Shown here one piece after another: positions 50,224-59,290 of a DNA stretch of 64,000 nucleotides; position 1 is the first letter of the stretch; each line of letters starts with the position of its first letter. Position numbers and translations under genes: made by a program. The stretch spans positions 1-64,000 of the forward strand of contig NZ_JBMNUS010000002.1 of assembly GCF_050946405.1 (NCBI RefSeq). Direction: 5' to 3'. This DNA is from Pseudochelatococcus sp050946405 (lineage in GTDB: Bacteria > Pseudomonadota > Alphaproteobacteria > Rhizobiales > Beijerinckiaceae). Below the pieces are notes generated by a model. The model was not told where the DNA came from, did not search any database, and saw only the letters and a list, made by a program, of their open reading frames with translations.

Positions 50224-51696
50224 GTGTCGTTAACATTCGACAACAGTTACGCGAGATTGCCGGAGCGCTTCCACCACCGCCAGCAGCCGCAGCGGATGCC
50301 CGCGCCGCGTCTCGTGCTCTTCAACGCGGCGCTTGCCCGCGAACTCGGTTTCGATCCCGCCTCGCGCACGCCCGACGAGATCGCCGCACTTTTATGCGGC
50401 AATGATTTGCCGGAAGGGGCGCAGCCGCTGGCGATGGTCTATGCCGGGCATCAGTTCGGCCATTGGGTGCCGCGTCTGGGAGACGGGCGCGCGCTGCTGC
50501 TCGGCGAGGTGGTGACGCCGGCGGGCGAGCGACGCGACATCCACCTCAAGGGTTCCGGGCGCACGCCCTTCTCGCGCGGCGGCGACGGGCGGGCGGCGCT
50601 CGGCCCGGTGCTGCGGGAGTACATCGTCGCCGAGGCGATGGCCCGCCTCGGCATTCCGACGACGCGCGCGCTCGCGGCCATCGCCACCGGCGACACGATC
50701 ACCCGCGACACGCCGTTGCCCGGCGCCGTGCTCGTGCGCGTGGCGCGCAGCCATCTGCGTGTCGGCACCTTCCAGTATTTCGCTGCTACAGGCGATGTCG
50801 AGGGGTTGAGGGAGCTCGCGGATCATGCCGTCGCGCGCCTCTATCCCCATGCGCGCCAGGCCGAAAACCCTTGCCGCGCCCTGCTCGACGCGGTGATCGG
50901 CGCGCAGGCGGCGCTGGTGGCGGAATGGATGGGCGTCGGCTTCATTCATGGCGTGATGAACACGGACAACACGTCCATCGCCGGCGAGACGCTGGACTAC
51001 GGGCCATGCGCCTTCATGGACGCCTTCGACCCCGGCGCGGTGTTCAGCTCCATCGACAGCATGGGCCGCTATGCCTACGGCAACCAGCCGAGCATCGTCT
51101 ACTGGAACCTCGCCCGCCTCGCGCAGGCCCTGATGCCGTTGCTCGCGCCGGACGCCGCGCAGGCGCAGCATGCGGCGCAGGAAGCCGTCGACGGCTTCCC
51201 GGATCGCTACGAAGCCGCGTGGCTCGCGGTGATGCGCCGCAAGCTCGGGCTCGTTTCGGCGCAGGAGGGCGATGCGTCGCTTGTCCGCGATCTGCTCACG
51301 CTCATGCACGGGCAAGGGGCGGATTACACGCTCACCTTCCGCCGGCTGGCGCGCGCGGTGATCGCACCGGCCGCCGGCGCGGAGCGGCCTTTCGCGCCGG
51401 CGTTCGACGGCTGGCTGGGGCGCTGGCGCAGGCGGCTCGAAGCTGACGGGGCCGGAGCCGACCGGAGCGATCCGTCGGCCGTCTCGCGGCGGCTCGAGGC
51501 GGCCAATCCGCTTTTCATCCCGCGCAACCATCTCGTCGAAGAGGCGCTCGCCGCCGCCTACGCGGGCGATCCCGGGCCGGCGCGAACGCTTCTCGACGTG
51601 CTGGCCGATCCGTTCGCGGACCGGCCGCAACACGCGCGCCACGCCCTGCCGCCGACGCCCGGCGAGATCGTCCGCGAGACGTTCTGCGGCACCTGA
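50224..51696 (+). CDS. selO: SelO protein adenylyltransferase (YdiU)
   Basis: A 490-residue pseudokinase-fold enzyme of the SelO family, which AMPylates redox proteins using an inverted ATP. Visible: the opening FDNSYARLPERF, the VYAGHQFGHWVPRLGDGRALLLGE loop, DIHLKGSGRTPFSRGGDGRA, GVGFIHGVMNTDNTSIAGETLDYGPCAFMD (catalytic and metal residues), and the C-terminal TFCGT, where bacterial SelO has cysteine in place of selenocysteine. Two GTGs (50221, 50224) are possible; the second is five bases from GGAGG and preferred. It is divergent from the V-type ATPase operon. Confidence 0.96.
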   Translation: MSLTFDNSYARLPERFHHRQQPQRMPAPRLVLFNAALARELGFDPASRTPDEIAALLCGNDLPEGAQPLAMVYAGHQFGHWVPRLGDGRALLLGEVVTPAGERRDIHLKGSGRTPFSRGGDGRAALGPVLREYIVAEAMARLGIPTTRALAAIATGDTITRDTPLPGAVLVRVARSHLRVGTFQYFAATGDVEGLRELADHAVARLYPHARQAENPCRALLDAVIGAQAALVAEWMGVGFIHGVMNTDNTSIAGETLDYGPCAFMDAFDPGAVFSSIDSMGRYAYGNQPSIVYWNLARLAQALMPLLAPDAAQAQHAAQEAVDGFPDRYEAAWLAVMRRKLGLVSAQEGDASLVRDLLTLMHGQGADYTLTFRRLARAVIAPAAGAERPFAPAFDGWLGRWRRRLEADGAGADRSDPSAVSRRLEAANPLFIPRNHLVEEALAAAYAGDPGPARTLLDVLADPFADRPQHARHALPPTPGEIVRETFCGT

Positions 51697-51710
51697 CGCA
51701 TGAAACGAAA

Positions 51711-51743
51711 GCGGGGCACCCGCCGGTCCGGCGAATGCCCCGC
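51711..51743 (-). terminator. Hairpin terminator between selO and the TonB receptor
   Basis: An inverted repeat with GCGGGGCA (51711-51718) and TGCCCCGC (51736-51743) arms; the loop itself contains GCCGG/CCGGC arms. On the minus strand it is followed by TTTCGTTTC, so it best serves the receptor gene ending at 51768; it may act for both convergent genes. Confidence 0.65.
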
Positions 51744-51767
51744 GAAGGCGGCGCCTGAGCGCAAGGC

Positions 51768-54023
51768 TCAGAACGAGCCGGTCAGCGAGAGGTAATAGGC
51801 GCGGCCGGGTTCGTTGAACGTGTTGGCGCCGGCGGCATTGCCCGTGCCCTCGCGCTTGACGCTCTTGTCGAACACGTTGTTGACGCCGGCGAGCAGGCGC
51901 AGGTTCTCGTTGAACTCGTAGCGCGCGCCGATGTTGACGAGGGTGTAGGGCGAACGCGAACGGGTGTTCGTGGCGTCGCGCCCCGTCGACAGGTTGAGCG
52001 ACGGCGCCTCGATCTCGCCGTAATGCGTCACGCCGAGGTTGAGCTGCAATTCCTTCGTGGCCTGCCACTCGATGTTGGAATTGATGGTATATTCCGGCAC
52101 CAGCGAGAGCGGCTCTCCGTTGCTCTTGTCCTCGGACTCGATCATGTAGGTGGCGTTCGTGCTCCACGTCACCGTTTCCAGCACCGGCACGCGCAGATTG
52201 GCCTCAAGCCCGGAGATGACGGCTTTCGGCACGTTCTCCCACTGGTAGACGACCTGGCCGTTGTAGCGGCCGAGCGGCGTGGTGCCGGCCTGGATGCGGT
52301 CCTTGTAGTCGTTGTGGAAGTAGGTGATGCCGGCGTTCCAACCCTTCTCGTTGGTATAGTTGATGCCGATTTCCTTGTTGATGCTGGTCTCGGGGTCGAG
52401 ATTCGGATTGCCCACGACGTAGCACGGCCCGCCGTAGATGTAGGGGCAGCCGTTGCCGCGCGAGGTGTAGACATAGTTGGGGTTGAGCTGGAACAGGTTG
52501 GGCGCCTTGAAGGCACGCGCGATACCGGCCTTCAGCGTGATCTCGTCGGTGATCGCGTAGGACGCGTTGAGGCTGGGGCTCCAGTTGTTGCCGGCCTGCG
52601 AGTGGTGATCGAAGCGCAGGCCCGGCGTGAGGATGAACTTGTCCGTGACGAGGATGTTGTCCTCGACATAGAGGCCGAACAGCAGCGCCTGGCTCTTGGG
52701 ATTGCGCAGCGTGGGATCGGAGATGGTGCCGGTGCCGGCGTTGATGCCCGGGAACACGATCGCGGTGGAGAGATTGGCGTTCTCGTCGTCCATCCACTCG
52801 CCGCGGAACTCGGCGCCCAGCGTCAGGGTCTGCGGCACCACGACGGTCAGCGGGAAGTTCCACTCGCTCTTGGCGGTCACGTTGTCGAGCGTGATCGTGT
52901 GACGGTCCTGGGCGTACTGGGAGTTGATCTTGCCCTCGACGGAGCCGGCGTTACCTTCGCCGAGACGCTTGTTCTTGGTGTTTTCCCACTGAATATACGT
53001 ATTCGATGTGCCGAAGTCCCACTTGCCGCGATGGGTGGCGGAAAGGGTGGTGCGCGTCACGCGGTTGGTCTCGCGGCCGCCGCGCGCCAGTTCCTCGTTG
53101 ATGCCGGCATCGAGCGAATCCTGGAAAAGCGAGTCGCCGGCATAGATGTTGCGCTGCTGGCTCCAGGCTGCCTCGAAATCGACCACGTGGCGCTCGTCGA
53201 TCTTCCACGACAGCAGGCCGCGGAAGTCGGTGTTGATCACGCCTTCGTTGCCGGCCGCGACGCTCTCGCCTTCCGGCGTCGCGGATTCGTTGATGTCGAC
53301 GTCATCGGCATCGGCGCGGTTGTAGTTCGCCGTGAACCGATAGGAGAAGCGCTCGTCGATCGGCCCGCCGGCGACGATCGTGGAGCGGAAGGTGCGACCT
53401 TCCTTGTCGCTTTCGGGAATGTTGGCGAAGCTCGTCGCGCTGAACGTGTGCTTGTCGGGGCGCTTGGTGATGATGTTGACCACGCCGCCCGAGGCGCCGG
53501 AGCCGTAGCGCGCGGCGGCGGGGCCGCGCAGCACCTCGATACGCTCGACGGCTTCCGCCGGCACCCAGTTCGAGTCGCCGCGCGTGTCGCGCTCGCCGCC
53601 GCGGCGCATGCGCACCGAGTTGCGGGAGAACACCGGCTTGCCGTCGATGAGGATGAGCGTGTTCTCCGGGCCCATGCCGCGGATATCGATCTGGCGGTTG
53701 TTGCCGCGCTGGCCGTTGGGCGAGTTGCCGGTCAGGTTGACGCCCGGCTGGCGGCGGATGATCTCCGACAGGTCGCCGCGCGCGGGCGGATGGCGCTGGA
53801 TTTCCTCGGAGGAGACGATCGACACGCCCGGCGCCTGATTGAGCTGCTCGCGCGCGGAGACGACCACCACCTCGTCGAGCAGCAGTTCGTCGCCGGTCAA
53901 CTCCAGCTCGGCGTTCGCCTCCTGGTTTTGCGTCCGGGCACTCTGGGCATGGGCGCCGCCGCACACGAGAGAAAACAATAGCGCCATAGCGGTAGCGCGC
54001 ATCAACTCCTCACGACGTATCAT
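51768..54023 (-). CDS. FepA-type TonB-dependent siderophore receptor
   Basis: A 751-residue outer-membrane receptor: signal peptide (about 1-26, ending AHA-QS), TonB-box-like DEVVVVSA at about 50, plug domain (about 60-185) with QIDIRGMGPENTLILIDGKPV and VPAEAVERIEVLRGPAAARYGSGASGGVVNIITK, then a 22-strand barrel ending in Phe (YYLSLTGSF). The plug with NSVRMRRGGERDTRGDSNWVP is characteristic of FepA/PfeA/BfnH receptors for catecholate siderophores. ATG 54023 has AGGA eight bases upstream; ATG 54002 is an alternative. It is a single-gene unit, probably iron regulated. Confidence 0.93.
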   Translation of the reverse strand: MIRREELMRATAMALLFSLVCGGAHAQSARTQNQEANAELELTGDELLLDEVVVVSAREQLNQAPGVSIVSSEEIQRHPPARGDLSEIIRRQPGVNLTGNSPNGQRGNNRQIDIRGMGPENTLILIDGKPVFSRNSVRMRRGGERDTRGDSNWVPAEAVERIEVLRGPAAARYGSGASGGVVNIITKRPDKHTFSATSFANIPESDKEGRTFRSTIVAGGPIDERFSYRFTANYNRADADDVDINESATPEGESVAAGNEGVINTDFRGLLSWKIDERHVVDFEAAWSQQRNIYAGDSLFQDSLDAGINEELARGGRETNRVTRTTLSATHRGKWDFGTSNTYIQWENTKNKRLGEGNAGSVEGKINSQYAQDRHTITLDNVTAKSEWNFPLTVVVPQTLTLGAEFRGEWMDDENANLSTAIVFPGINAGTGTISDPTLRNPKSQALLFGLYVEDNILVTDKFILTPGLRFDHHSQAGNNWSPSLNASYAITDEITLKAGIARAFKAPNLFQLNPNYVYTSRGNGCPYIYGGPCYVVGNPNLDPETSINKEIGINYTNEKGWNAGITYFHNDYKDRIQAGTTPLGRYNGQVVYQWENVPKAVISGLEANLRVPVLETVTWSTNATYMIESEDKSNGEPLSLVPEYTINSNIEWQATKELQLNLGVTHYGEIEAPSLNLSTGRDATNTRSRSPYTLVNIGARYEFNENLRLLAGVNNVFDKSVKREGTGNAAGANTFNEPGRAYYLSLTGSF

Positions 54024-54407
54024 GTCCAGTGTCCTTTTTATAATTGATCTATTTTAAAGCGGCGATTCGACTCCTGTCCCAGTCTTCGCCGCGCAGTGAA
54101 TGGCTATAGCTGCGCCGTGCGCCTGTTGTGCGCTTATTACTCACTACATGGAGAATCAGAAATATTTTTTGGGGCGCTCATTTAGTTTGCGGATGCTTGT
54201 GTCAATTATGCCGCGAATTGGAAATATAATAATTTGCATGATTGCGCGCGGCGCGCGGCGACGCCTTGCGACGATGTTTCCGCATTGATCAATAAACAAA
54301 CGGAAATGATGAAGTTCCATCATTGCCATTTAAACCGTACCGGCAGATGCGCAAATATCGGCGGACAACAAGGCCGGCGCGAAGGGCGCGCGGACAGGAG
54401 GAATGCA
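54024..54407. promoter_or_regulatory. AT-rich region between the TonB receptor and the VOC gene
   Basis: About 380 bases between divergent genes, AT-rich from about 54120 to 54340 (for example CAGAAATATTTTTTGG and GGAAATATAATAATTTGC). It must hold both promoters. I looked for an iron-control operator (Fur, Irr or RirA type) and found no convincing palindrome. Confidence 0.45.
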
Positions 54408-55340
54408 ATGCTTACGCAAATCAGGGGGCTGCACCATGTCACGTCCATGGCGGCCAACGCGAACGACAACAACGCGTTTTTCACGAAGACGCTCGGCTTG
54501 CGGCGCGTCAAGAAGACGGTGAACTTCGATGAGCCGAGCGTCTATCATCTTTATTACGGCGACGAGGTTGGCACGCCGGGCACGGTGATGACCTACTTTC
54601 CGTTTCCGTTGATCGGGCAGGGGCGGCCGGGTGTCGGCGAGGTCGGCGAGACGGAGTTCGCGGTGCCGGCGGGTTCGCTCGGCTACTGGCAGGAGCGGCT
54701 CGCGGGCGAGGGCGTCGCGGGGCTTGAGCGGGACGAGGCGTTCGGGGCCGCGCGGCTGCGTTTTCTCGGCCCCGATCAGGACGCCTTCGCGCTTGTCGAG
54801 GCGGCGGACGACGCGCGCGCGCCCTGGACGGGCGGCGCCGTTCCGGCCGATGCGGCCATTCGCGGCTTCCATGGCGCGCGGTTGCGGTTGCATGACGCGG
54901 ACGCCACGGAGGAACTGCTGCGCTTCATGGGCTATGAGCGCGTCGACATGCGGAAGAACCTGATCCGTCTCGCCGTGCCGGGCGGCAACGGGGCCGGCAC
55001 GATCGATCTGGAAGAACTGCCGTCGGCGGGCGGCGCGCGTCTGGGCGCGGGTTCCGTCCATCACATCGCCTTCGCGGTGAAGGACCGCGCCGCGCAGCTT
55101 GAGGTGCGCCGCGCATTGCTCGACACGGGCTACCAGGTCACACCGGTGATCGACCGGGACTACTTCTGGGCGATCTACTTCCGCACTCCCGGCGGCGTGC
55201 TGTTCGAGGTGGCGACCAACGAGCCCGGCTTCGACCGGGACGAGGACACCGCCCATCTCGGCGAGGCGCTGAAGCTGCCGGCGCGCTACGAGGGGATGCG
55301 CGGAAAGATCGAGACGCATCTCGATCCCATCGCCGACTGA
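54408..55340 (+). CDS. VOC family ring-cleaving dioxygenase (MhqO-like)
   Basis: A 310-residue protein with two glyoxalase/dioxygenase (VOC) modules. The N-terminal GLHHVTSMAANANDNNAFFTKTLGLRRVKKTVNFD and YHLYYGDEVGTPGTVMTYFPFP are typical of the MhqO/PcpA group, and the second module has SVHHIAFAVKD and VLFEVATNEPGFDRDED with the metal ligands His and Glu. Proposed role: Fe-dependent ring cleavage in quinone or hydroquinone detoxification. The ATG at 54408 follows AGGAGG closely. An alpha/beta hydrolase gene follows as in MhqO-MhqD pairs. Confidence 0.9.
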   Translation: MLTQIRGLHHVTSMAANANDNNAFFTKTLGLRRVKKTVNFDEPSVYHLYYGDEVGTPGTVMTYFPFPLIGQGRPGVGEVGETEFAVPAGSLGYWQERLAGEGVAGLERDEAFGAARLRFLGPDQDAFALVEAADDARAPWTGGAVPADAAIRGFHGARLRLHDADATEELLRFMGYERVDMRKNLIRLAVPGGNGAGTIDLEELPSAGGARLGAGSVHHIAFAVKDRAAQLEVRRALLDTGYQVTPVIDRDYFWAIYFRTPGGVLFEVATNEPGFDRDEDTAHLGEALKLPARYEGMRGKIETHLDPIAD

Positions 55341-55434
55341 GCGTCGCGGGAAGCCTTCAAGCCTGCCGGCGCGCCCCGTCCCGGACGGAGCGCGCCGGCG
55401 GGCGCCTTATCTCTTCATCCCGGAGGATCATGCC

Positions 55435-56079
55435 ATGTCCATCGATGCCTATCCTTACCTGCACCGCGATCCCGCGCCCGGCGCGCCGCTGGTCTTCGCC
55501 TTTCACGGCACGGGCGGCGACGAAAGCCAGTTCTTCGGCTTGATCCGGGACATGCTGCCCGACGCCGGCGTCGTCTCGCCGCGCGGCGACGTGTCCGAAC
55601 GCGGCGCGAACCGCTTTTTCCGCCGCACGGGCGAGGGCGTCTACGACATGCCGGATCTCGCCATGCGCACGGAGCGGATGGCCGGCTTCGTCGTCGCGCA
55701 TCGCGCCCGGCATCCGCGATCGCCGGCGGTCGGCCTCGGCTATTCCAACGGCGCGAACATCCTCGCGTCAACGATACTTCACGCGCCCGCGCTGTACGAC
55801 CGCGCGGTGCTGATGCATCCGCTCGTTCCGTGGGAGCCGGCGCCCGATCCGCGGCTGGCCGCGCTCGACATCCTGATCACCGCCGGGGAGCGCGATCCCG
55901 TCTGCCCCTGGCCGCTGACGAAGGCGCTCGTCGACTTTTTCGGCGCACAGGGCAGCCGGGTCGGCGTCAGCCTTCATCCCGGCGGTCATGAGGTGTCGCG
56001 GGGCGAACTCGCCGATGTCGAGGCGTTTCTCAAGAACGCGGCCGGCGCTCCGCTCACGGGCTCTGCGCCCACGGCGTGA
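55435..56079 (+). CDS. Alpha/beta hydrolase (MhqD-like carboxylesterase)
   Basis: A 214-residue serine hydrolase of the phospholipase/carboxylesterase group: oxyanion region FAFHGTGGDESQF, nucleophile motif GLGYSNGAN, Asp in ITAGERDPVCPW, His in HPGGHEVS. The preceding VOC dioxygenase and the following LysR regulator suggest a quinone or aromatic detoxification module. The ATG at 55435 follows CGGAGG. Its last 26 bases overlap the end of the convergent LysR gene. Confidence 0.9.
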   Translation: MSIDAYPYLHRDPAPGAPLVFAFHGTGGDESQFFGLIRDMLPDAGVVSPRGDVSERGANRFFRRTGEGVYDMPDLAMRTERMAGFVVAHRARHPRSPAVGLGYSNGANILASTILHAPALYDRAVLMHPLVPWEPAPDPRLAALDILITAGERDPVCPWPLTKALVDFFGAQGSRVGVSLHPGGHEVSRGELADVEAFLKNAAGAPLTGSAPTA

Positions 56080-56971
56080 CGGCCAGCGACTGCGCCAGAT
56101 AATGCGTGAGCGCCGTGACGCGCGCCGGGCGCAACCCGCCCGGCGGCATCACGAGGTTGAGCGCGATGGCGCTGAAGCTCCAGCCGGGCAGCACCTCTTC
56201 CAGCCGCCCGTCCGACAGTTCGTCCCAGATCAGGAACTCGGGTTGCAGCGCGAGCCCCCATCCTGCCAGCAGGGCGGGGGTCAGCGCATCGGCGTTGTTG
56301 GCGCGCACCGGCCCTTGCACCGTGACGGTATATTCGCCCTCCGTCGCGTGGTGGAAGCGCCAGAGATGCGGCGAGGGCAGGTTGGTGTAGAGAAGGCAGG
56401 CATGCCCGGCGAGATCCCGCGGGTGGGCGGGCCGCCCGTGCCGCTCCAGATAGGCGGAAGTGGCCACCAGCGGCCGCCGCACGGTGCACAGCCGGCGCGC
56501 GCGCAGCGAGGAATCCGTCAGCGCCGCGATGCGCAGCGCGATGTCGAAACCGCCCGAGACGATATCGACCTGATGGTCGGCGAGCGACAGTTCGACTTCA
56601 ACCTGCGGATGGAGATCCAGAAAACGCGGCATCAGCGGCGCGAGATAGCGGGTGCCGAAAGACATCGGCGCCGCCACCCGCACCAGCCCGCGCGGCGTGA
56701 CGGCGGCGTCGGCCGCCTCGGCTTCCGCCGCCTCGCCCTCGGCGAGAATGCGCAAGGCGCGCTCGCGTATCGCCTCACCGGTCTGCGTCAGCGACAGGCG
56801 GCGGGAGGTGCGATGCAGCAGCGCCGCGCCCACGCGCCGCTCAAGGCGCGTGATGGCCTTCGACACCGTGGGCTGCGACAGGCCGAGCGATTTCGCCGCG
56901 GCGGCGAAGGATCCGGTTTCCGCGACACGGGCGAAAACGGCCCAGGCTTCGAGATCGGGAAGCTTGCTCAT
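56054..56971 (-). CDS. LysR family transcriptional regulator
   Basis: A 305-residue LysR regulator: winged helix-turn-helix (about 5-63; FARVAETGSFAAAAKSLGLSQPTVSKAITRLERRVGAAL) and a periplasmic-binding-protein-like effector domain (about 90-295). It resembles the CrgA/AaeR-type subgroup that responds to aromatic compounds or quinones. The ATG at 56971 matches the family start (MSKLPDLEAW). It is convergent with the hydrolase and may control that operon, though it is not adjacent to the operon promoter. Confidence 0.9.
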   Translation of the reverse strand: MSKLPDLEAWAVFARVAETGSFAAAAKSLGLSQPTVSKAITRLERRVGAALLHRTSRRLSLTQTGEAIRERALRILAEGEAAEAEAADAAVTPRGLVRVAAPMSFGTRYLAPLMPRFLDLHPQVEVELSLADHQVDIVSGGFDIALRIAALTDSSLRARRLCTVRRPLVATSAYLERHGRPAHPRDLAGHACLLYTNLPSPHLWRFHHATEGEYTVTVQGPVRANNADALTPALLAGWGLALQPEFLIWDELSDGRLEEVLPGWSFSAIALNLVMPPGGLRPARVTALTHYLAQSLAVTPWAQSP

Positions 56972-57304
56972 GCGGGACGGGAATTCCTGGAGCAGAACGC
57001 CTTGATGATGAATTCGGAACCCGCTTCCGGCCTTTCGTCCCTGAAACGGACGCACCCGGAAGCGGCATGCATTGTCGAGCCGACGCGGTTATCGGCACGA
57101 TCCGCGTCCCGCTGTCAAGCGGTCCACAAGCGGCTTGCCATAGCATGCGGGTTATGGCATTTTCCCGACAGCAGGCTTTGTATCGGATGCGGAGGATGCC
57201 CACGTTTCGCTGAAACGCAAGCATCTTCCATGCTTTTGATTCGACGCGTTTTCTTCACCCGGGACGGCATCCGCTTCGCTTGAAGGCGCTTCAAGGAGGG
57301 CTCG
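56972..57304. other. Intergenic stretch with a degenerate repeat
   Basis: No supported gene. At about 57195-57295 lies a degraded, reverse-oriented copy of the repeat found at 26284-26388: GTTTCGCTGAAACGCAAGCA and GACGCGTTTTCTTCACCC can be matched to it. Part of the upstream region of the ABC exporter. Confidence 0.5.
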
Positions 57305-57352
57305 ATGGATATCACGATTTTCGTCGCCCTCGCCGGGCAGCCCCTGCGTTAA
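57305..57352 (+). CDS. Possible 15-codon leader peptide
   Basis: A short frame encoding MDITIFVALAGQPLR with a strong ribosome site (AAGGAGGG, four bases before the ATG) about 140 bases upstream of the ABC exporter gene, which itself lacks a clear ribosome site. It could be a regulatory upstream ORF, or the good site may be a coincidence. Confidence 0.35.
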   Translation: MDITIFVALAGQPLR

Positions 57353-57490
57353 GCCGGGCGATGCCGTGACCCGCCGTCGGGCGGGACTTTCGGCCTGAAT
57401 TTCCACCAGAAGATCATTGACGCCGGGCTTGCGCGCGTTCGCTGCTTCGGCCAACCGGGAGTCGGCTGCCGCGCGGCGCCGGGCCATTCC

Positions 57491-59287
57491 ATGTCCATCG
57501 ATATCTCCACCGGGCGGCCGGAGCCGTTCCGGGCCGTTCTCGCCTTCACCTTTCGTCATTGGGGGCGCCAGCCCCTGACCGTTGCGGCCATCGTCGGGGC
57601 CATTGCGCTGATGACGGCGGCCAATCTGTTCGTGCCGGTCTTCGCCGGGCATCTCGTGGACGCCATCGCCCATGCGGGGCCCGGCGCGCTGGACAGCGCC
57701 CTGCGGGCGCTGGCATCCATCGTCGCGGTCGGCGCGGCGGCGGTGGTCTGTCGCCATGTCGGCTTTCTGTGCATCACGCGCCTGACCCTCTCCACCATGG
57801 AGCGGGTGGCGCAGGATGCCTTCGCGCGTCTCCAGCGCTTTTCGACCGACTGGCACGCGAACAATTTCGCCGGCTCCACCGTCCGCAAGGTGACGCGCGG
57901 CATGTGGGCGCTGGATCTGCTCACCGACACGCTGCTCATCGCGCTGCTGCCTTCGCTGGTGGTGCTGTTCGGCACCACGGTGCTGCTGGCGTGGCGCTGG
58001 CCGGTGATGGGGCTCGTCGTGCTCGTGGGCGCGGTGCTTTATGTCGGTGTGACGCTGCTGCTGTCGCTGCGCTGGATCGCGCCGGCGGCGCGGCTGGCCA
58101 ATGCGTGGGACACGCGGCTCGGCGGCGCGCTCGCCGACGCCGTATCGTGCAACGCGGTCGTCAAGGCTTTCGGGGCGGAGGGACGCGAGGATGCGCGGCT
58201 GGCGCAGGTGCTGGCGAAGTGGCGCCGGCGCACGCGCCGCACCTGGATACGCGGCACCTGCGCCGGCACGGCGGAGGATACGGTGCTGCTGGCCTTGCAG
58301 GCCGCCGTTGTCGGCCTCGTCATCTGGCTGTGGATGCAGGGCGACGCCACGCCGGGCGACGCCGCCTTCGTGCTCACGAGTTATGCGCTCGTGCATGGCT
58401 ATCTGTATGACGTGGGGCAGCACGTCCACAATCTCCAGCGGTCGGTCAACGACATGGAGGAACTCGTGGCGATGCACGCGGTTGCGCTCGGCGTCGAGGA
58501 TCACGCCGGCGCGGCCGACATGGCGGTGCAGGGCGGCGCGATCGCGTTCGAGAATGTCACTTTCCACTACGCCGGCCATGACGAGCCGCTTTACCGCGAC
58601 TTCTCGCTCTCCATCCGGGCCGGCGAGAAAGTCGGGCTCGTCGGGCGCTCGGGCTCGGGCAAGACGACTTTCGTCAAGCTGATCCAGCGTCTTTACGACG
58701 TCACGGGCGGGCGCGTCACCATCGACGGATGCGACGTCGCGGCGGCGACGCAGGCGAGCCTGCGCGCGAACATCGCCATCGTGCAGCAGGAGCCGGTGCT
58801 GTTCCACCGCTCGCTGGTGGAAAACATCGCCTACGGCCGGCCGGGCGCGTTACCGGCGGACATCGAGCACGCGGCGCGCCTCGCCAACGCGCATGATTTC
58901 ATCATGCGCCTGCCGAAGGGCTACGCCACGCTGGTGGGCGAGCGGGGCGTGAAGCTCTCCGGCGGCGAGCGTCAGCGCGTGGCGCTTGCCCGCGCCTTTC
59001 TGGCGGATGCGCCGATCCTCATTCTCGACGAGGCGACGTCGAGCCTCGATTCCGAATCGGAGGCGCTGATCCAGCAGGCGATCGAGCGGCTGATGCAGGG
59101 GCGCACCACCATCGTGATCGCGCATCGGCTCTCCACGGTGCGCGCGATGGACCGCATCCTCGTGTTCGACCGCGGCCGCGTGGTGGAGGAGGGCAGCCAC
59201 GATGTCCTGCTGGCGAAGCCGGACGGCGCCTACCGCGCGCTGTTCGAGCGGCAGGCGACCGAAATGGGTAAGGGCGTGGTGGTGTGA
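57491..59287 (+). CDS. ABC transporter, fused permease and ATPase (exporter type)
   Basis: A 598-residue half-transporter: six-helix type I exporter membrane domain (about 20-325) and ATPase domain (about 345-590) with Walker A GRSGSGKTT, Q-loop QQEP, signature LSGGERQR, Walker B LILDEATSSLD and H-loop IAHRLS, all intact. It would act as a homodimer exporting lipids, drugs or peptides (MsbA-like). The substrate is unknown. There is no obvious ribosome site at ATG 57491. Confidence 0.92.
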   Translation: MSIDISTGRPEPFRAVLAFTFRHWGRQPLTVAAIVGAIALMTAANLFVPVFAGHLVDAIAHAGPGALDSALRALASIVAVGAAAVVCRHVGFLCITRLTLSTMERVAQDAFARLQRFSTDWHANNFAGSTVRKVTRGMWALDLLTDTLLIALLPSLVVLFGTTVLLAWRWPVMGLVVLVGAVLYVGVTLLLSLRWIAPAARLANAWDTRLGGALADAVSCNAVVKAFGAEGREDARLAQVLAKWRRRTRRTWIRGTCAGTAEDTVLLALQAAVVGLVIWLWMQGDATPGDAAFVLTSYALVHGYLYDVGQHVHNLQRSVNDMEELVAMHAVALGVEDHAGAADMAVQGGAIAFENVTFHYAGHDEPLYRDFSLSIRAGEKVGLVGRSGSGKTTFVKLIQRLYDVTGGRVTIDGCDVAAATQASLRANIAIVQQEPVLFHRSLVENIAYGRPGALPADIEHAARLANAHDFIMRLPKGYATLVGERGVKLSGGERQRVALARAFLADAPILILDEATSSLDSESEALIQQAIERLMQGRTTIVIAHRLSTVRAMDRILVFDRGRVVEEGSHDVLLAKPDGAYRALFERQATEMGKGVVV

Positions 59288-59290
59288 ACG

